Notes under the pieces: model-generated
Told to the model about the DNA's origin: nothing
What the model saw: the letters and a program-made list of their open reading frames with translations, nothing else
The model's database searches: none
Shown: positions 34,066 through 47,034 of the stretch, one piece after another
Numbering within the stretch: the first letter of the stretch is position 1
Layout: every line of letters starts with the position of its first letter
From: Juglans regia
Lineage: Eukaryota > Streptophyta > Magnoliopsida > Fagales > Juglandaceae
DNA length: 64,000 bases
Assembly: GCF_001411555.2 (NCBI RefSeq)
Contig: NC_049901.1
Span: forward strand, 41,820,964 to 41,884,963
Direction of reading: 5' to 3'
Translations under genes and position numbers: made by a program

Positions 34066-34940
34066 AAATTGGTTGTTGTTCTATGCTCTTTATTTATGCT
34101 CCCAACTATCTACATCTACATCGGTACTTTTTCAATGTGGGACTTGAAATACACAGCTTCAACACGTTTCCAAAATCAATCTCTCTCTCTCTCTCTCTCT
34201 CGTTTTTCAAATAGAAAATCTGAAGACGAATTTTCGAAAGGGTTTTTATGAATTGCATTACTTTTAGGTATGGTTTGGATAATGGATTAAGATAAAAGTT
34301 AAAAATTGAATAAAATATTATTTTTTAATATTAATATTATTTTGAAATTAAAAAAAATAAATTATTTATTTTATTTTATATGAAAATTTGATAAATTTAT
34401 AATTATTAAATGAGATGAATTGAAGACCTTTTTGTATTCAAACTGGGCTAATTGAATAATTTTTCAAAATTTATTCTATTAATTTAGATAAGTTGAGATG
34501 AGATAATTCTTATTCTAATTAATTAAGATACTGCACAAATTTGCCTAAGTTTTTGCTCCAAACTACAGTATGAGCAGTGTATGAAAAGGTTCAACTTCAA
34601 TACAGTAAGCTCAAAGGGGTCTGCCCCCTAATCAATTGGACAAAACAGATAAAAGAAAGGTGGCTAAAGCAAGAAATTAAAGGACCATTGAGTGCACTGC
34701 CTATACCACGATCATATTCTGCTTTTTCGTAACAAAGGACCATTGGTTCTTCAAATTTATGCAACAGTGATACTTGACTCAACTAGGATCACACAATAAG
34801 GCCATTATTCAAGGGTCCACATGTATCTCTGACTTTCAAAAGCTAGTGAATCAGACATGCAGTTCTCAAAGTTAGAATTCTTAGCTAATTTGGTGTTGCC
34901 GACAGGCAACAGACCAGGTTTTCTCAATGCAGCTTTATCA

Positions 34941-35395
34941 TATATATAAATAAAATTATTATAAAAAAAATTAATAATTGATAGAACTCATACTTTTTCA
35001 ATTATCTATTCAAAAATTAACAACTCAACATATTTCATACATCTAAACAATTCAAAATATTTTCAATAGGATCCACAAACTCACTTCAATCTCTATTCAT
35101 AACTATTCATAAACATTCTATAATATTTATCACTATTAAATATAAATAAAAAATAAAATTACTATAATATTTATTACTATTATATATAAATAAAATTATT
35201 ATTAAAAAAAATTAATCATTGATGAGACTCACACCTTTTTTAATTATCTATCTAAAAATTAACAATTCAATATATTTCATACATCTAAATAATTCAAAAT
35301 ATTCTTAATAGAATTTATAAACTCATTTTAATTTTTACTCATAATTATTTATAAATATTCTTAATATTTTTTAAATATTCTTGCTATCCAAACAT
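34941..35395. repeat. Diverged tandem duplication of about 240 bp
   Basis: TATATATAAATAAAATTATT occurs at 34941 and 35181. The sequence after each stays alignable (AATTGATAG/CATTGATGAG, CATATTTCATACATCTAAA, AATTCAAAATATT) for about 200 bp with many substitutions and small indels. Non-coding, old. Confidence 0.6.
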
Positions 35396-35549
35396 ATCCT
35401 TAACATTATAGCAAGCAACTTCTTATCTGTAATGAAGTTTTGTCGCCCTTGTCACAGCTTGGTCCTGCCCGCCAGTGAGCGAGGCACTTACCTCGTTGCT
35501 CCTGTTGGGCTGGGCCTTGACTATCATCAATCCCGATCAAAAACAAATC

Positions 35550-35748
35550 TAAAGTTGTATTTAGATGTTGAAGTGAGTTGAGTTGAGTTGAGTTGAGATG
35601 ATAAAATATTGTTAGAATATTATTTTTTAATATTATTATTATTTTGAGATTTAAAAAAGTTGAATTGTTTATTATATTTTGTATTGGAATTTGAAAAAGT
35701 TATAATGATGAATTGAGATGAGTTGAGATGAGTTTGGTAACCAAACTC
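35550..35748. mobile_element. MITE, GTTTGGA-type family, with GAGTT/GAGAT repeats
   Basis: Begins near TTGTATTTAGATGTTGAAGT, runs through four GAGTT units and the family core (AAAATATTGTTAGAATATTA, TTTATTATATTTTGT), and ends GAGATGAGTTTGGTAACCAA. It has the same core as the element at 45794-45983, in opposite orientation. The exact ends are uncertain. Confidence 0.55.
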
Positions 35749-37537
35749 ACCCTAGTCGGGTCTCTAAAATTAAAATTGTTTCCTAAAAAGAGAAGCATAG
35801 GGTGGCAAGAATATCTAAAAATAAAATTTAGATTTATTGAAAAATTACCTCAATTCATCTTATTTTATAATTATAATTTTTTTAAATTTTTACATAACAT
35901 ATAATAAACAATTCAACTTTTTCAAATCTCAAAAAAATAATAATATTAAAAAATAATATTATAATAATATTTTATTGTATTATTCACAAACCATTTCAAC
36001 TCATTACTGAATCTAAATTGGGTTTTAGGTTCTATTTTAAAGTAAAATTATGTTATTTAAAAATTTAGTGCATAAATACACCATTTATTGTGTGACCACT
36101 TAAATATATTATATTTAATTTTTAATTTTTATCTCAACTCATTTCATCTTATCTCTTATCATTTTATTTGTGAAAATAAATTAGGCCCTATTGTAAGTAC
36201 TTATCGTCATTGTAATTATTACTTTTATCATTCATGACTTTGCACTAAATAATTGGAAGATACATTAAAATTTATAAGTAACTTTCAAATCATTTGATGC
36301 CGTAGAAGGAAATGATTGCTAAAATTAGAAGGATAAATAACATTACACTAAACAACTAATATTTTAGAAATGCAATAAGAATTTTATAAAAAAATATTTC
36401 TAACTAGAAGTAGATATGGCGGATACTATATTCGTACTGTTCACATAACAAGACTTTAATTCTAAAGAAAGTTTAATGCTGCATTTGATCCTGGAATATC
36501 TCAATGATTTGTGAATAGTTTGTGAATAGTAATTAAGTAATCTGAATTTATTTTATTACAATTTTGTTCCCAAACAGATTTTAAGATTATTAGTTTTTAA
36601 TCAAATTCTTGTATATTTTACTTGATCACCTGTAAATATATTTTTCTTATAAAAAAATGGTATGTTAACTGTTAATTTTGTTGGAAGGCTGCTTTTGGAT
36701 ATTGAGATAATTTCAAATAATCGAATTGTGAATAATAGTATTTGACGATTCCGACATGCCCAAAGGTCACATGCATAAATAAATTTATATATATGTTCGA
36801 ATATATGAAATAAGTTAAGATGAATTTAATTTTTTATAAAAAGTTAAAAAAATAGTGAATCTTATCAATAATTAATTTGAGATACAAACATAGCATTAAT
36901 CATTAAAATTAAAAGTATGCTTGAAGTTAGAAGCCGGTTCAAAAACACAAATTCCAGGCCAATTTAGTAAATATGATTTGATAAAAAAAAAAACGAAATG
37001 GCCCATGCAAAAACATACACTACATACAGACGCTGCTGGTTGGATGGATGGAATTTAGGATGCGGTACATGACGATGACGTTCGCTCGCAACGAGTCTTT
37101 GCAAATGGCAAAGCAGTAGGAGGGGGCCGTCGCCAACGTAACGTTCCCTTTCCCTTATGCCATGCATTTTAGGCAAAGAGAAAAAGCCGGCCCCATCCAA
37201 TTCCAATTCCAATTCTCTCTCAGTCCACTCTCTTCGCTTTTACTTTTCTCAGTTGTTGTTGTCGTTGTAGTATATTTTCTTTTCTTTTTTCTCCTTTTGT
37301 CTTCCCAATGCTGTGAAAATACATACAACTCCTATCCATTTGCTTTCCTTTCCTGTGATTCCCTACCATTCTCCAAAGCAACTGTTGCTGCCAGATTCGA
37401 TAATCAAAAACCAAATTCCCTCTGACCAAAGACTTCGCTGCCGGCTATGATGCCAAGGTCTCTGCATTTCGTTGCTAGTTTCCGGTGACTTCTACGGTCA
37501 CAAATTGGACGAAGTATAGGAGGAAACTGAACAAGAA

Positions 37538-40500
37538 ATGCAAGAGACTCTACTGGGTCTTTCTGGACAAGCCGTTAACCCAGACGACAGCGATAATAAG
37601 AAGAAAAATTCTGAAGAAGAAGAAAAAGAGATGGAGTTGGTGGTCGCGCAGCCTTGTATGGTTGTGGGTCGGATGCGATCCCCAGCCGGGTCCAGGCGCG
37701 TGACTCCCACCGCTACGGCCACCGCAACCACCGTAGAAAAGGTACTCCTAAACGGCGACCTCTACACGGGAACGTTATTGGGGAATGCGCCGCACGGGGC
37801 CGGCAAATATCTGTGGTCCGATGGCTGCATGTACGAAGGGGAATGGAAGAAAGGCAAGGCAAGCGGCAAAGGTAAATTCTCGTGGCCTTCCGGAGCTACC
37901 TACGAAGGGGAATTCAAGTCGGGTCGAATGGAGGGTTACGGCACCTTCATTGGCATCGCTGGGGACACCTACAAAGGCTCATGGGTCGCGGATCGCAAGC
38001 ACGGCTTCGGCGAGAAGCGCTACGCTAATGGGGATGTATATGAAGGCTCATGGAAATACAATTTGCAGCATGGTGAAGGGAGGTATGTCTGGAGCAATGG
38101 GAATGAGTATGCGGGTGAGTGGAAGAACGGGGTTATTTCCGGTAAAGGGGTTTTGATTTGGGCCAATGGGCATAAGTATCAGGGGTATTGGGAGAATGAG
38201 GTGCCAAAGGGTAGAGGGGTATTCACTTGGGCTGATGGGAGCAGCAATGCCGGGACTTGGGGTAAGGATTTTCACTTTCAGGTCGGTGCTGCAAGGAAGA
38301 GGTCGTCGGTGGATGTGGAAAGTGTGGATTTGGATTTCGGGAGGAATGTGAATTTTCCGCGGATTTGTATCTGGGAATTGGATGGAGAGGCTGGGGATAT
38401 TACTTGCGATATTGTGGATACTGTAGAGGCGTCTATGTTCTACAAGGACGGCAAGGGATGTGGCTACGAAGGTGGTTGTGTCGAGCAGATACCGAAGAGT
38501 CCGTGTTTGTTGGCCGATGGCGAGATGAAGAAGCCGGGGCAAATGATATCCAAGGGCCATAAGAACTACGATTTGATGCTTAATCTCCAACTGGGTATCA
38601 GGTACTTTCTTGTTTTTCATTTTCAGAAATCTTCTTCATTGACACTTCCAGTTTTGTTTTTGTGGTTTCTTGGGTTATTCGAAAAAATTTATGATTGTCT
38701 AATTGATTTTTGCTTGCAGATACACTGTTGGAAAGCATGCTTCTATACAGCGGGAGCTGAAGCCAGGGGATTTCGATCCTAGCGAGAAGTTTTGGACAAG
38801 GTTTCCACCAGAAGGGTCCAAGTGTACGCCCCCTCATCAATCCGTTGACTTCAGATGGAAGGATTATTGCCCAGTGGTGTTCAGGTATTGATGTTCATAT
38901 ATAAAAACCCTGCTTGTCTCCGTACTTTTCCAGTGTTCGCATATGATTTGGTTGGGATTGGCAATTTTTTGTTCCCATATTGTTGTTAGCTTCCGCATTT
39001 GTTGACTTTTCTGTCAAATGGTGTTAACCTTTTTTCTTTTTCTTTGTTTGTTATTTAGACATTTAAGGGAGTTGTTTGCAATAGATCCGGCGGATTACAT
39101 GCTTGCTATTTGTGGAAATGACGCACTCAGGGAGTTGTCTTCCCCTGGGAAGAGTGGAAGTTTATTCTACCTTACACAAGATGATCGGTTTATGATAAAA
39201 ACTGTCAAGAAATCTGAAGTCAAGGTTAGTTGCCAGCCCCCTCGGACTTCTTAATTCATTAAATTTGAAAAGAAACAGAACACGCAACTTGGTAAAGCAT
39301 GTACTCTAGTGACATGCTGGTCAAAAAGTAGTTGGTTACGCATATTAGTTTCCAGCTTTTGCGTTCTTATAGTTTGAAATACTTTTAGTCCATGGTCAAT
39401 AGATTGTCACCATTAATTTGTCACGATTATCAGGTGCTTATTAGGATGCTTCCAAGTTACTACCAGCATGTTTATCAGTACAAGAACTCGTTGATAACAA
39501 AATTCTTTGGCGTTCATTGTGTTAAACCAGTGGGAGGTCAAAAGGTAATGTTGAAATAGTATTTTTTATTTTTTATTTTCAAATTTTAAATTTTGTATTG
39601 CTTTAATAGTCTGATGCTCGTCTATTGCTAGCATATTTTGACAATTTGGTAACAAATAAACCAGACGCGTTTCATTGTGATGGGCAATCTATTCTGTTCG
39701 GAGTACCGAATCCACAAGAGGTTTGATCTTAAAGGCTCTTCTTATGGCCGCACAACTGATAAACCTGAGGAGGAAATAGACGAGACAACAACACTCAAAG
39801 ACCTTGATTTGAACTATGTGTTTCGCTTAGAATGTTCTTGGTTTCAAGAACTTATCTGGTAATTCTGATATGTTGGATATGCTTGAAAGTCAGTGTTATT
39901 GTCCCCCCCTTTCCCCAACTATGTGCGTATTTGTGCTCAATTGCTATATGCTTGAAAGTTGATCTTATGTCGTTGTTTGTACTCAGGCAAATTGATAGAG
40001 ACTGTGAATTTTTGGAAGGGGAGAGAATCATGGATTACAGTCTTTTAATTGGTATTCACTTTCGTGATGATTACTTAGGTGATGAGCTGAAGACTTCGGT
40101 GTTCGATATGCATTCTGGTAATTGTCACCACAAAAAATACAGATTTCAGGAGAACTTTGTTTGGCATTTCTGAAGATTTAACAATGGTATCTTGTGCTTT
40201 TTACAGACAGAAGTGATATGCATCATGAAGACACATTCAAGCAAGGATATCATTCAAATAAATTAGAGCTGCGGGATATGGATTGGATTCTGGTGGGCCA
40301 GTATGTGTTTTTATTCTTTGTGCTGCTTATTCTCTTATTGTTGGTGCTCAGGATTGCTGTAATTTGCCTGTTAACCAAATCTCTCCAATTTACCTGCTTT
40401 GTTTTTGTTTTTTATTTTTATTGGCACCGGGTGTCCGGCAACAATGTCCCAACTAATCTTGGGGGTGCATAGGCCCTTTGCAAGGAGTTTCCCGCAAGTG

Positions 40501-41909
40501 CACCTCGGGTAATTTAAGCTGAAAATCTCCCAGTCTGATGGCCCCTAGAGATTGTTTGCACCCAAGGGGATTTGAACCTTAGACTTGGACTTGGGGGGAG
40601 CATACCCCCAAACACAAGGCCTTTACCACTTGAGCCAACCCCTAGGGGTTTTAATTTACCTGCTTTTTTGTTCTAATTACAAGAAAAAATACATTATTTT
40701 GGGCTATCAGAATTTTTTGCCACCTCTATGCTGTACAAGTTAGTAGGAGAGAATTTGGAGCTGAAAAACTCAAGTGAGGATATAATTAGGGTTATGCTAC
40801 TTTTACCAGCATACTGGTCTTCTAGCATAGAAGTGCTGGTTATGTTCATAAATCCGATGATTAAGCCCTGTATGCAACAAATTTATTTATGTGAAAATTC
40901 ATATATGTGGCCCCATAAGATGCATCTCCTTCACTGCTATGCATGTGCCACATTTTAACTTTAGTGCTTATGGACCCTCAGGTTCAACAAGCAGAAACTG
41001 CTTCCATGTTAGAGTATCAAACATGCAAAACAATAAAATTTGTGGTCCGGTGCATTTGTTTACCCGCTCCTTTTCTTCTCCCATTTTGAAGTGAGCATAT
41101 GAGATTATCTCTTTCTATGATTTTAATCTTGTTGGTTGGAATGATTGAAAGTGATTTGAGGGGTCTCGGCAAAATTGGTAGTTGCTCGTAGACAAGAGGT
41201 GCTTGTGGGGCCTTCATGCTTTCCTAGATAGAAACAGAGCGTTCTCTTTATGAATTGTCTGGTCCATTTCCATCTACTGACTGAGCAATCTGGGATGCAT
41301 TTGTTTGGTGTTGCAACGTGAGGAGGAAAATGTTCTCTTATCCTGTTCCTTATATTATTTCTAAAAATAAGACTAATTGTTTGAGAAGTTCCTGTAACTT
41401 TCACAACCTGATCTGCTTTGTTTCCCACAGAAGAATATTATAACAAGTAGCTATGAAGGTGAATTCTTGGTTATAGACTTTAGCAGTAGTCAAGTGATGA
41501 TTATGTCCATGATTGACTTGAGAAGGATCATGTTCATGGGCTTTTTTGTAGTTCATGAACTTATTATTCTATGCTTTGTGCAACAAAATATTCCAGGGGA
41601 CCGCTAATCCGGTTAGGGGCAAACATGCCTGCAAGAGCAGAGCGGGTGTCAAGGTTTGGCGTGGATCAGCATTCAGGGAGTGGAAGTAACAATTCAACCC
41701 CTTCTTCACTGGGTGCTGGGGAGATCTTTGACGTGATTCTCTTCTTTGGCATCATTGACATTCTCCAAGATTATGATATTAGCAAAAAGCTAGAACATGC
41801 CTACAAGTCCTTGCAAGTGGATTCAACTTCCATCTCAGCCGTCGATCCGAAGCTATACTCTAAAAGATTCCGGGAGTTCATACACAGAATTTTTGTGGAT
41901 GAAAAGTGA
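37538..41909 (+). CDS. PIP5K: Phosphatidylinositol 4-phosphate 5-kinase with MORN repeats (subfamily B, PIP5K1/2/3-like)
   Basis: Makes PtdIns(4,5)P2 from PtdIns4P at the plasma membrane. Exons: 37538-38601, 38720-38884, 39059-39224, 39434-39544, 39665-39858, 39987-40117, 40207-40300, 41597-41909; all junctions GT-AG and in phase; 745 aa. The ATG is preceded in frame by a TAG 21 nt upstream, which fixes the start. Residues about 70-245 hold seven MORN repeats ([20 protein letters not shown] type) plus a degenerate eighth ([10 protein letters not shown]). The lipid kinase follows: [53 protein letters not shown], catalytic [12 protein letters not shown], and near the C-terminus [20 protein letters not shown], containing the family activation-loop region. 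[20 protein letters not shown] in the linker points to the PIP5K1/2/3 group. The 1.3-kb intron 7 contains a SINE. No defect seen. Confidence 0.95.
40401..40652 (-). mobile_element. tRNA-derived SINE in PIP5K intron 7
   Basis: Flanked by a perfect 14-bp target duplication, AATTTACCTGCTTT (40387-40400 and 40653-40666). Read on the minus strand it has a pol III A box, TGGCTCAAGTGG (40637-40626), and B box, GGTTCAAATCC (40578-40568). The body contains TTGCACCCAAGG and CCCAAGATTAGTTGGGACAT words, and the 3' end is A-rich (GGTGCCAATAAAAATAAAAA). It is about 250 bp and shares boxes and 3' region with the SINE at 50110-50335. It lies antisense to the host gene. Confidence 0.88.
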
Positions 41910-43375
41910 ATATAAGGTGCAGTTTTGAAAAAACCCATCTTTCAGGTTGTTTAATCTGAGTGGCAGCGCCATGCGGGCAGGATGCCTGAATCTCTCCCTG
42001 GCCATGAATGCTGCAAATAAGCTGTAAGGGAAATTCAACCATGGCAGCAAAAGAGCTGGGGATGTTAATGGCTAACCTTTTTTTATAGGACTTGATTAGA
42101 TAGACAAGGAAAGGAGTGGTTGGTTCATGCAAGGATGAATATCAAAAAAGTTTTTTTTTTTTTTTTTCCTTTTCTGTAATAAATTTTTGTATTTTGGGTG
42201 GGTTGGATTATTGGGATATATTTAGTATCTGGAAGCAGGTATAGAAAATAGAGAAATGCTCCCAGACTAATGCGGGATTGGATGGATATAATAAAAATGT
42301 GTACAGTGGGACAGATGGATATTGGAGTGGAATTTAACAAAAAATGTTATTTGTTGGCATTACTGAAGAACTTCACTCGTAAAAAAGATGGTTTGCCTGG
42401 TTATCAAGAAAGAAAAAGAAGGCCATGACCCTCTCTCTCTCTCATGTGCATTCAAACCTTATCTTTCTTTCTGTCTCTCTCATTTGCATTCAAAGAAATA
42501 GTGTTGGCATGTTGCTTTCTTAGTCGAGTGAGCCATGAAAAGAAGAGAAAAGTGTAGAAAAGAAGATACGGTTGTTTCCTTGGTTCATGATCTTTCTTTG
42601 TCACTCATCCTTTCCTTCCTTCAAAATTTGAAAAAGCAGAATAACAGTAATACAGTGTGCCTGTTCTTTTTACTCGTTTCGAACAATGCCAAGTTGAAGC
42701 AAGGCAGTAGGACAAAAGCAATAAAATTTGAGAGTTTTGTGGTGGTGGATTGATGGATTGGGGTTCTCTTCACCCAAGATGTCTCTGCTCTGCTTTGCCA
42801 CATCAGTATAAAGTACTGCATATATATATAGACAGTCACGAGTTATCTCAATCAGAACGTACCCCCATATTGAAAAAGCACTGAAATTTTGCTCTGTGCC
42901 TGTGGCCTGCTCTTTGAGTTTGGCTTGGCCAGTTTCTTTCTTTGCAATTCCTTCACGAAAATATTTTCCAAAAACCACCATTTGGCAGAAATCGATTTGA
43001 TCAACAATATCAACCAAAGATGTCAAGTTTTTGCCCTTTTCCCTCCCTCTATTTTCCTTCTCTTTTCTTGCTTTTTGCCTCTTTCTTCTATACCCCCAAT
43101 TTAACAAGATGAATATGCCAAGGAAAAAAAAAAAACTTATCATTCTCTGCTACAAATGAAATATATAATAAATAATGGATTATTCCATTAGTCTACTTTT
43201 AATCCAAAAAAAAAAAGGAACACCGCTGTGTCACCTACTTGTCATGTTAGGGTTGTATAGGTGTAAAAAATGCAGTCACATAATAAAATATTTTTACATT
43301 CAAAATTTTTTTTTTAAAATTTTTTGAATTTAGATGCTAAATGACAACTTCAATAATTCAAGGATTTTGCTATAT

Positions 43376-43468
43376 ATCAGCCACTATTCACCTCCACACC
43401 CCACACTTGTAAATTTTTTCTTTATTTTTTCATAAGGTACGAGGTTTGTACAGTGAATAGTGACTGAT
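43376..43468. mobile_element. Short MITE with ATCAGYCACTATTCAC ends
   Basis: ATCAGCCACTATTCAC on the left and, on the complementary strand, ATCAGTCACTATTCAC on the right form 16-bp inverted repeats with one mismatch around a 60-bp core. A more diverged relative (ATCAATCACTATCTAT and ATCAGCTATTATTCAT) is at about 47600-47676. Confidence 0.65.
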
Positions 43469-43664
43469 GAGAAGAATTATTCATAATTCAAAGGTCATGT
43501 TAGATAATGAATGATTCTTTGTAGAGGGGGTTAAATAGTAAAAGTGTAATCCTCTTAAAATATTTTTCTAATGCTTCCGAAAGTGAAAAACAATTAACAT
43601 AAGGTTAGACAATTAGTTATTTGCCAATCAACTAAAGTGGTTGTAATTTTAAAATATACACATA

Positions 43665-44174
43665 TTTTACTTACTACCCCCACTTTAAAGTGGTCTTATT
43701 ATATTTCCTCAAATCTCTCTCTCTCTCTCTCTTCCATATATTAATTTCCTTTTAATTCCTTATTATTATTGTTAGGCATTGCATGTGCATGTGCATGTGC
43801 AGGTGACGCCAAGGGAAATACAGATTCAGACGGGCCGGAAAGCAGCCCGAGTTAGTATGGGTTGTCAAGAGAATAGAGGGCTTTTCCGACTGACATGCAG
43901 TAATAGCAAGCTGCATGTGAATATTTTTACTTACTACCCCCACTTTAAAGTGGTCTTATTATATTTCCTCAAATCTCTCTCTCTCTCTCTCTTCCATATA
44001 TTAATTTCCTTTTAATTCCTTATTATTATTGTTAGGCATTGCATGTGCATGTGCATGTGCAGGTGACGCCAAGGGAAATACAGATTCAGACGGGCCGGAA
44101 AGCAGCCCGAGTTAGTATGGGTTGTCAAGAGAATAGAGGGCTTTTCCGACTGACATGCAGTAATAGCAAGCTGC
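43665..44174. repeat. Identical 250-bp tandem duplication
   Basis: Bases 43665-43914 recur at 43925-44174, period 260, separated by ATGTGAATAT. By eye the copies are identical, including the CT microsatellite and the three GCATGT repeats. They span a CT-rich tract, a GCATGTGCATGTGCATGTGC tract and a GC-richer stretch with an open frame ending CQENRGLFRLTCSNSKL. That frame matches no family I recognise. The identity, even of microsatellite lengths, means a very recent event or an assembly artefact. Confidence 0.9.
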
Positions 44175-45793
44175 GGCCAGCCCAAACCCCATTTTACGTC
44201 CGTATATTTTCACTATTTCTTCATTATTTATTTTTAACGAATAAAATGGAGAGAAATTACAGAAATCAGGTGTCATCGATCTGATCTGGACAGAGCTGCT
44301 GATGACGAAAAACCCATTTCACACTACATTAGATGTTTATAATTATCAATGTTTTGCATAGTTTTCAAAGGAGAATAATTCAATTTGAAATTTTAAAATT
44401 AAAATTTTATAAATCAAATTATACCATGTGTAAATAGTAATTTTACATGATATTAGAGTAGATATCCTGAATTCGAATCATGACTCTTTATTATATTTAT
44501 TTAATTAAATATTTCACTTGTTGAACCTATATTTTACAAATAAAAACTAGTATATAGTATAGAGATGATGAATATATTTTTTCTTTATTTTTAATTAAAT
44601 TAGTTGATTGAATTTTTTTTTTTTTCGATTATATAAGGAAGTCATGTTCTCAAATAGTAAAAGAAAAAAATAACAGAATAATAAATTAATAATAAAGAAA
44701 GTGTATCATTGTCCCGTTTGCCTACAGTTAACCAGTTACTAGAATGATTAAATAAGTTGAATTATCGTATGAAATATTTTATTTATTTTTATAATAAATT
44801 TTAATATATATATATATATATATTCTTGCACCCTAACCTACACGGTGCCACCGCCGTCCTATACGGTGTAATATTTTATTAATTTGAATAATTTTGAACG
44901 TCAATATAGGAAGCGTTGCATTAATTGCACGCTCGGTTCTTTACATTTTTTGTCAGGATTCTATAGAATAAGTTAAAAGAGGAATAAATATATAAATTAA
45001 GTTTTACAAGATTTATAGTTGTTTTTTCTTAATAAACATAAGGAATTTATTTTTCAAAATAGTTGTGCTGCGCATCAGCCGGAAGCTGCAGTATATTATA
45101 GGTAATTTTTTTTTTTACTCAATAAAAAGAGTGTGCGGCGGCTAATATGTACAGTAGACTGATATTTATATTTTCTGTTCTCAAAATATTCAATCTTTAC
45201 ATAACATTTCAGAATCTCAGATGATACGAAACCAGAAATAGACTGATCCTTTCTCTATCCAACATTGTCTTCCCTCTATGAAGATGGTGTGCAAACACCA
45301 TTACCAGGGTTGGTTTGATTACGTAGTTAAGATAAGATAAAATATTTTATTAAAATTAATTATAATATTATTATAATATAAATTTTTAATATTTTTTTTA
45401 AAATTTAAAAAAGTTAAATTATTTATTATATTTTATATAAAAATTTATAATAATTATATAAAATGAGATATTTTTTAACATATTCGATAATGTGTCTCTA
45501 ATTTTATTCTTAATCTTGAACTACCACAATAACTACTTGTGCATCCTCTTTAAATATAATCTTGTTGAGACCCACTTCTTACACAACTCAACTGCTTTCC
45601 ACAGTACTAAACTTTTTTTCTGCAATAACTGATTGAGCCACCGTAAAAATTTGATGACAACAAGTAACCATAACTTCTCCCCCACTGTTCTTGATTATAA
45701 TGTCAATTCCAACTTTCTGATTTTCAAAATTCAATAGCTGCTTGGGCCTTGATAAAATATTTATCTGACTTTTTCCAAGACTGCTTCTCTTTA

Positions 45794-45983
45794 GGCTTCG
45801 TTTGGAATCACAACTTCTCTCAACTCATCTCAACTCATCATTACAACTTTTTCAAATTCCAACATAAAATATAATAAACAATTCAACTTTTTTAAATTTT
45901 AAAATAATAATAATATTAAAAAATAATATTCTAACAATATTTTATCATCTCAACTCAACTTACTTCAACATCCAAACACAATC
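45794..45983. mobile_element. Tourist-like MITE with TTA target duplication, second good copy
   Basis: The left end GGCTTCGTTTGGAATCACAA and the complement of the right end, GATTGTGTTTGGATGTTGAA, have TTA on both sides (45791-45793 and 45984-45986). Subterminal CAACTCATCTCAACTCATCA words and the core AATATTAAAAAATAATATTC are shared with other copies. Confidence 0.65.
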
Positions 45984-46852
45984 TTAGTCTTCCCCTCACT
46001 GGTTTTCTTCCCATCTCTCTGTTTCTGAGCTTCCAGAAATATCTATGATTGTTGAAGTTCAATAAATTATATTTATATATATATATATATATATTTGTTT
46101 TAATGTCTTTCACGTTCTAAATCAAATAATTTGGACAATAACTTTAAAAAATCTAAGTGCATGTTTGGGATTAGGTTTAAAATATGGCTTATAGTTTTAG
46201 ATTTTATTGCTTATAATTTAAATAATAAGTTATATGATTAAAAAGTTATTTATTGTTTGATAGTCATATGTTTAAAACACTTTTAAGCATGTTATATTTT
46301 TTTGAAATAAATTAAAAAAATTATTTATGAGGTAGAAATGATGATTATTTGATTTTTTTTAATTATAATCATATCCTTAAAAGTTTAAAAATTATAATTA
46401 TATGAAGTTGTATGAATATTTTTATCCATTAACCATATTTTTAAAATTCAAATTATGTTGAGGATTATCCAAAAAAAAACATTTGAGGAAAAGTACTTAA
46501 ATATGTAATATGCAAACAATATATATTTTCTATTAAAGAACTTCTAAAGTTATTTAAACATAGTTTAGAACTCCTAACGCAACCCCATACAGATTCTAAA
46601 TCTTATGTTCTAAATTTTAAAGAAAAATTATACTTATCATCCACTTTACCATACATAAATATGTGATTTATCATCTTTATTATTCTTTTTAAATACATAT
46701 ATATTGATGTATAAATATTTATGTTTTAATAAATAGATAAAATGACAAATCATATATTAATGTATAGTGTGAGAAAGATAAATAATATTTCTTTAACCTA
46801 AATTCAAATCCAAATTTTAGTATATAATTTAAATAAGAGGTTAGACGTTTGG

Positions 46853-47034
46853 ATTCGAAAGAGATCTCAGTTCATCTCAGCTCATCTCAACTCATCTCAC
46901 TACTATTCATTACTATTCAGTAACTTTAACCCATAAATCTCACTACTATTTACAACTCATCTCATTACTATTTATAATCCATCTCAAATCATCTCAAATC
47001 ATCTCAACTCATCTTCGAATCCAAACGTTTCAAA
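46853..47034. mobile_element. MITE with near-perfect GTTTGGATTCGAA inverted repeats
   Basis: The left end ACGTTTGGATTCGAA pairs exactly with the right end TTCGAATCCAAACGT. Inside are multiple CATCTCAACT and ACTACTATT words. About 180 bp. It belongs to the GTTTGGA-ended group but has a different core from the 45794 copy. Confidence 0.7.

Larger units (their letters stand above)
29427..37537. other. 8.1-kb gene-free region between the LINE and PIP5K
   Basis: No gene recognised. It holds GTTTGGA-type MITE copies (about 29628-29812, 32355-32556, 34266-34440, 35550-35748, 35836-36010), an isolated hAT-like end at 30756, a CT/AG-rich element (31452-32236), two related short elements with ATTAGATGAT/GATAAATRTAT words (30280-30440 and 33480-33600), a GC-rich hairpin block (33902-34065), a CT microsatellite (34179-34201) and a diverged tandem duplication (34941-35395). 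37050-37537 should contain the PIP5K promoter and CT-rich 5' UTR. Short open frames here look random. Confidence 0.4.

Noticed and set aside
40626..40650. tRNA gene (TGGCTCAAGTGG plus GGTTCAAATCC boxes)
   Set aside because: No cloverleaf; the boxes belong to a 250-bp element with target duplication and A-rich tail, i.e. a SINE. The same applies to 50110-50187.
43665..44174. CRISPR-like or centromeric satellite array
   Set aside because: Only two copies, long period, plant nuclear DNA; no array.
43779..44284. Small protein gene encoded twice in the tandem duplication
   Set aside because: The frame begins in the GCATGT repeat, has no recognisable family and is duplicated only because the DNA is; retained as a finding, not as a gene.
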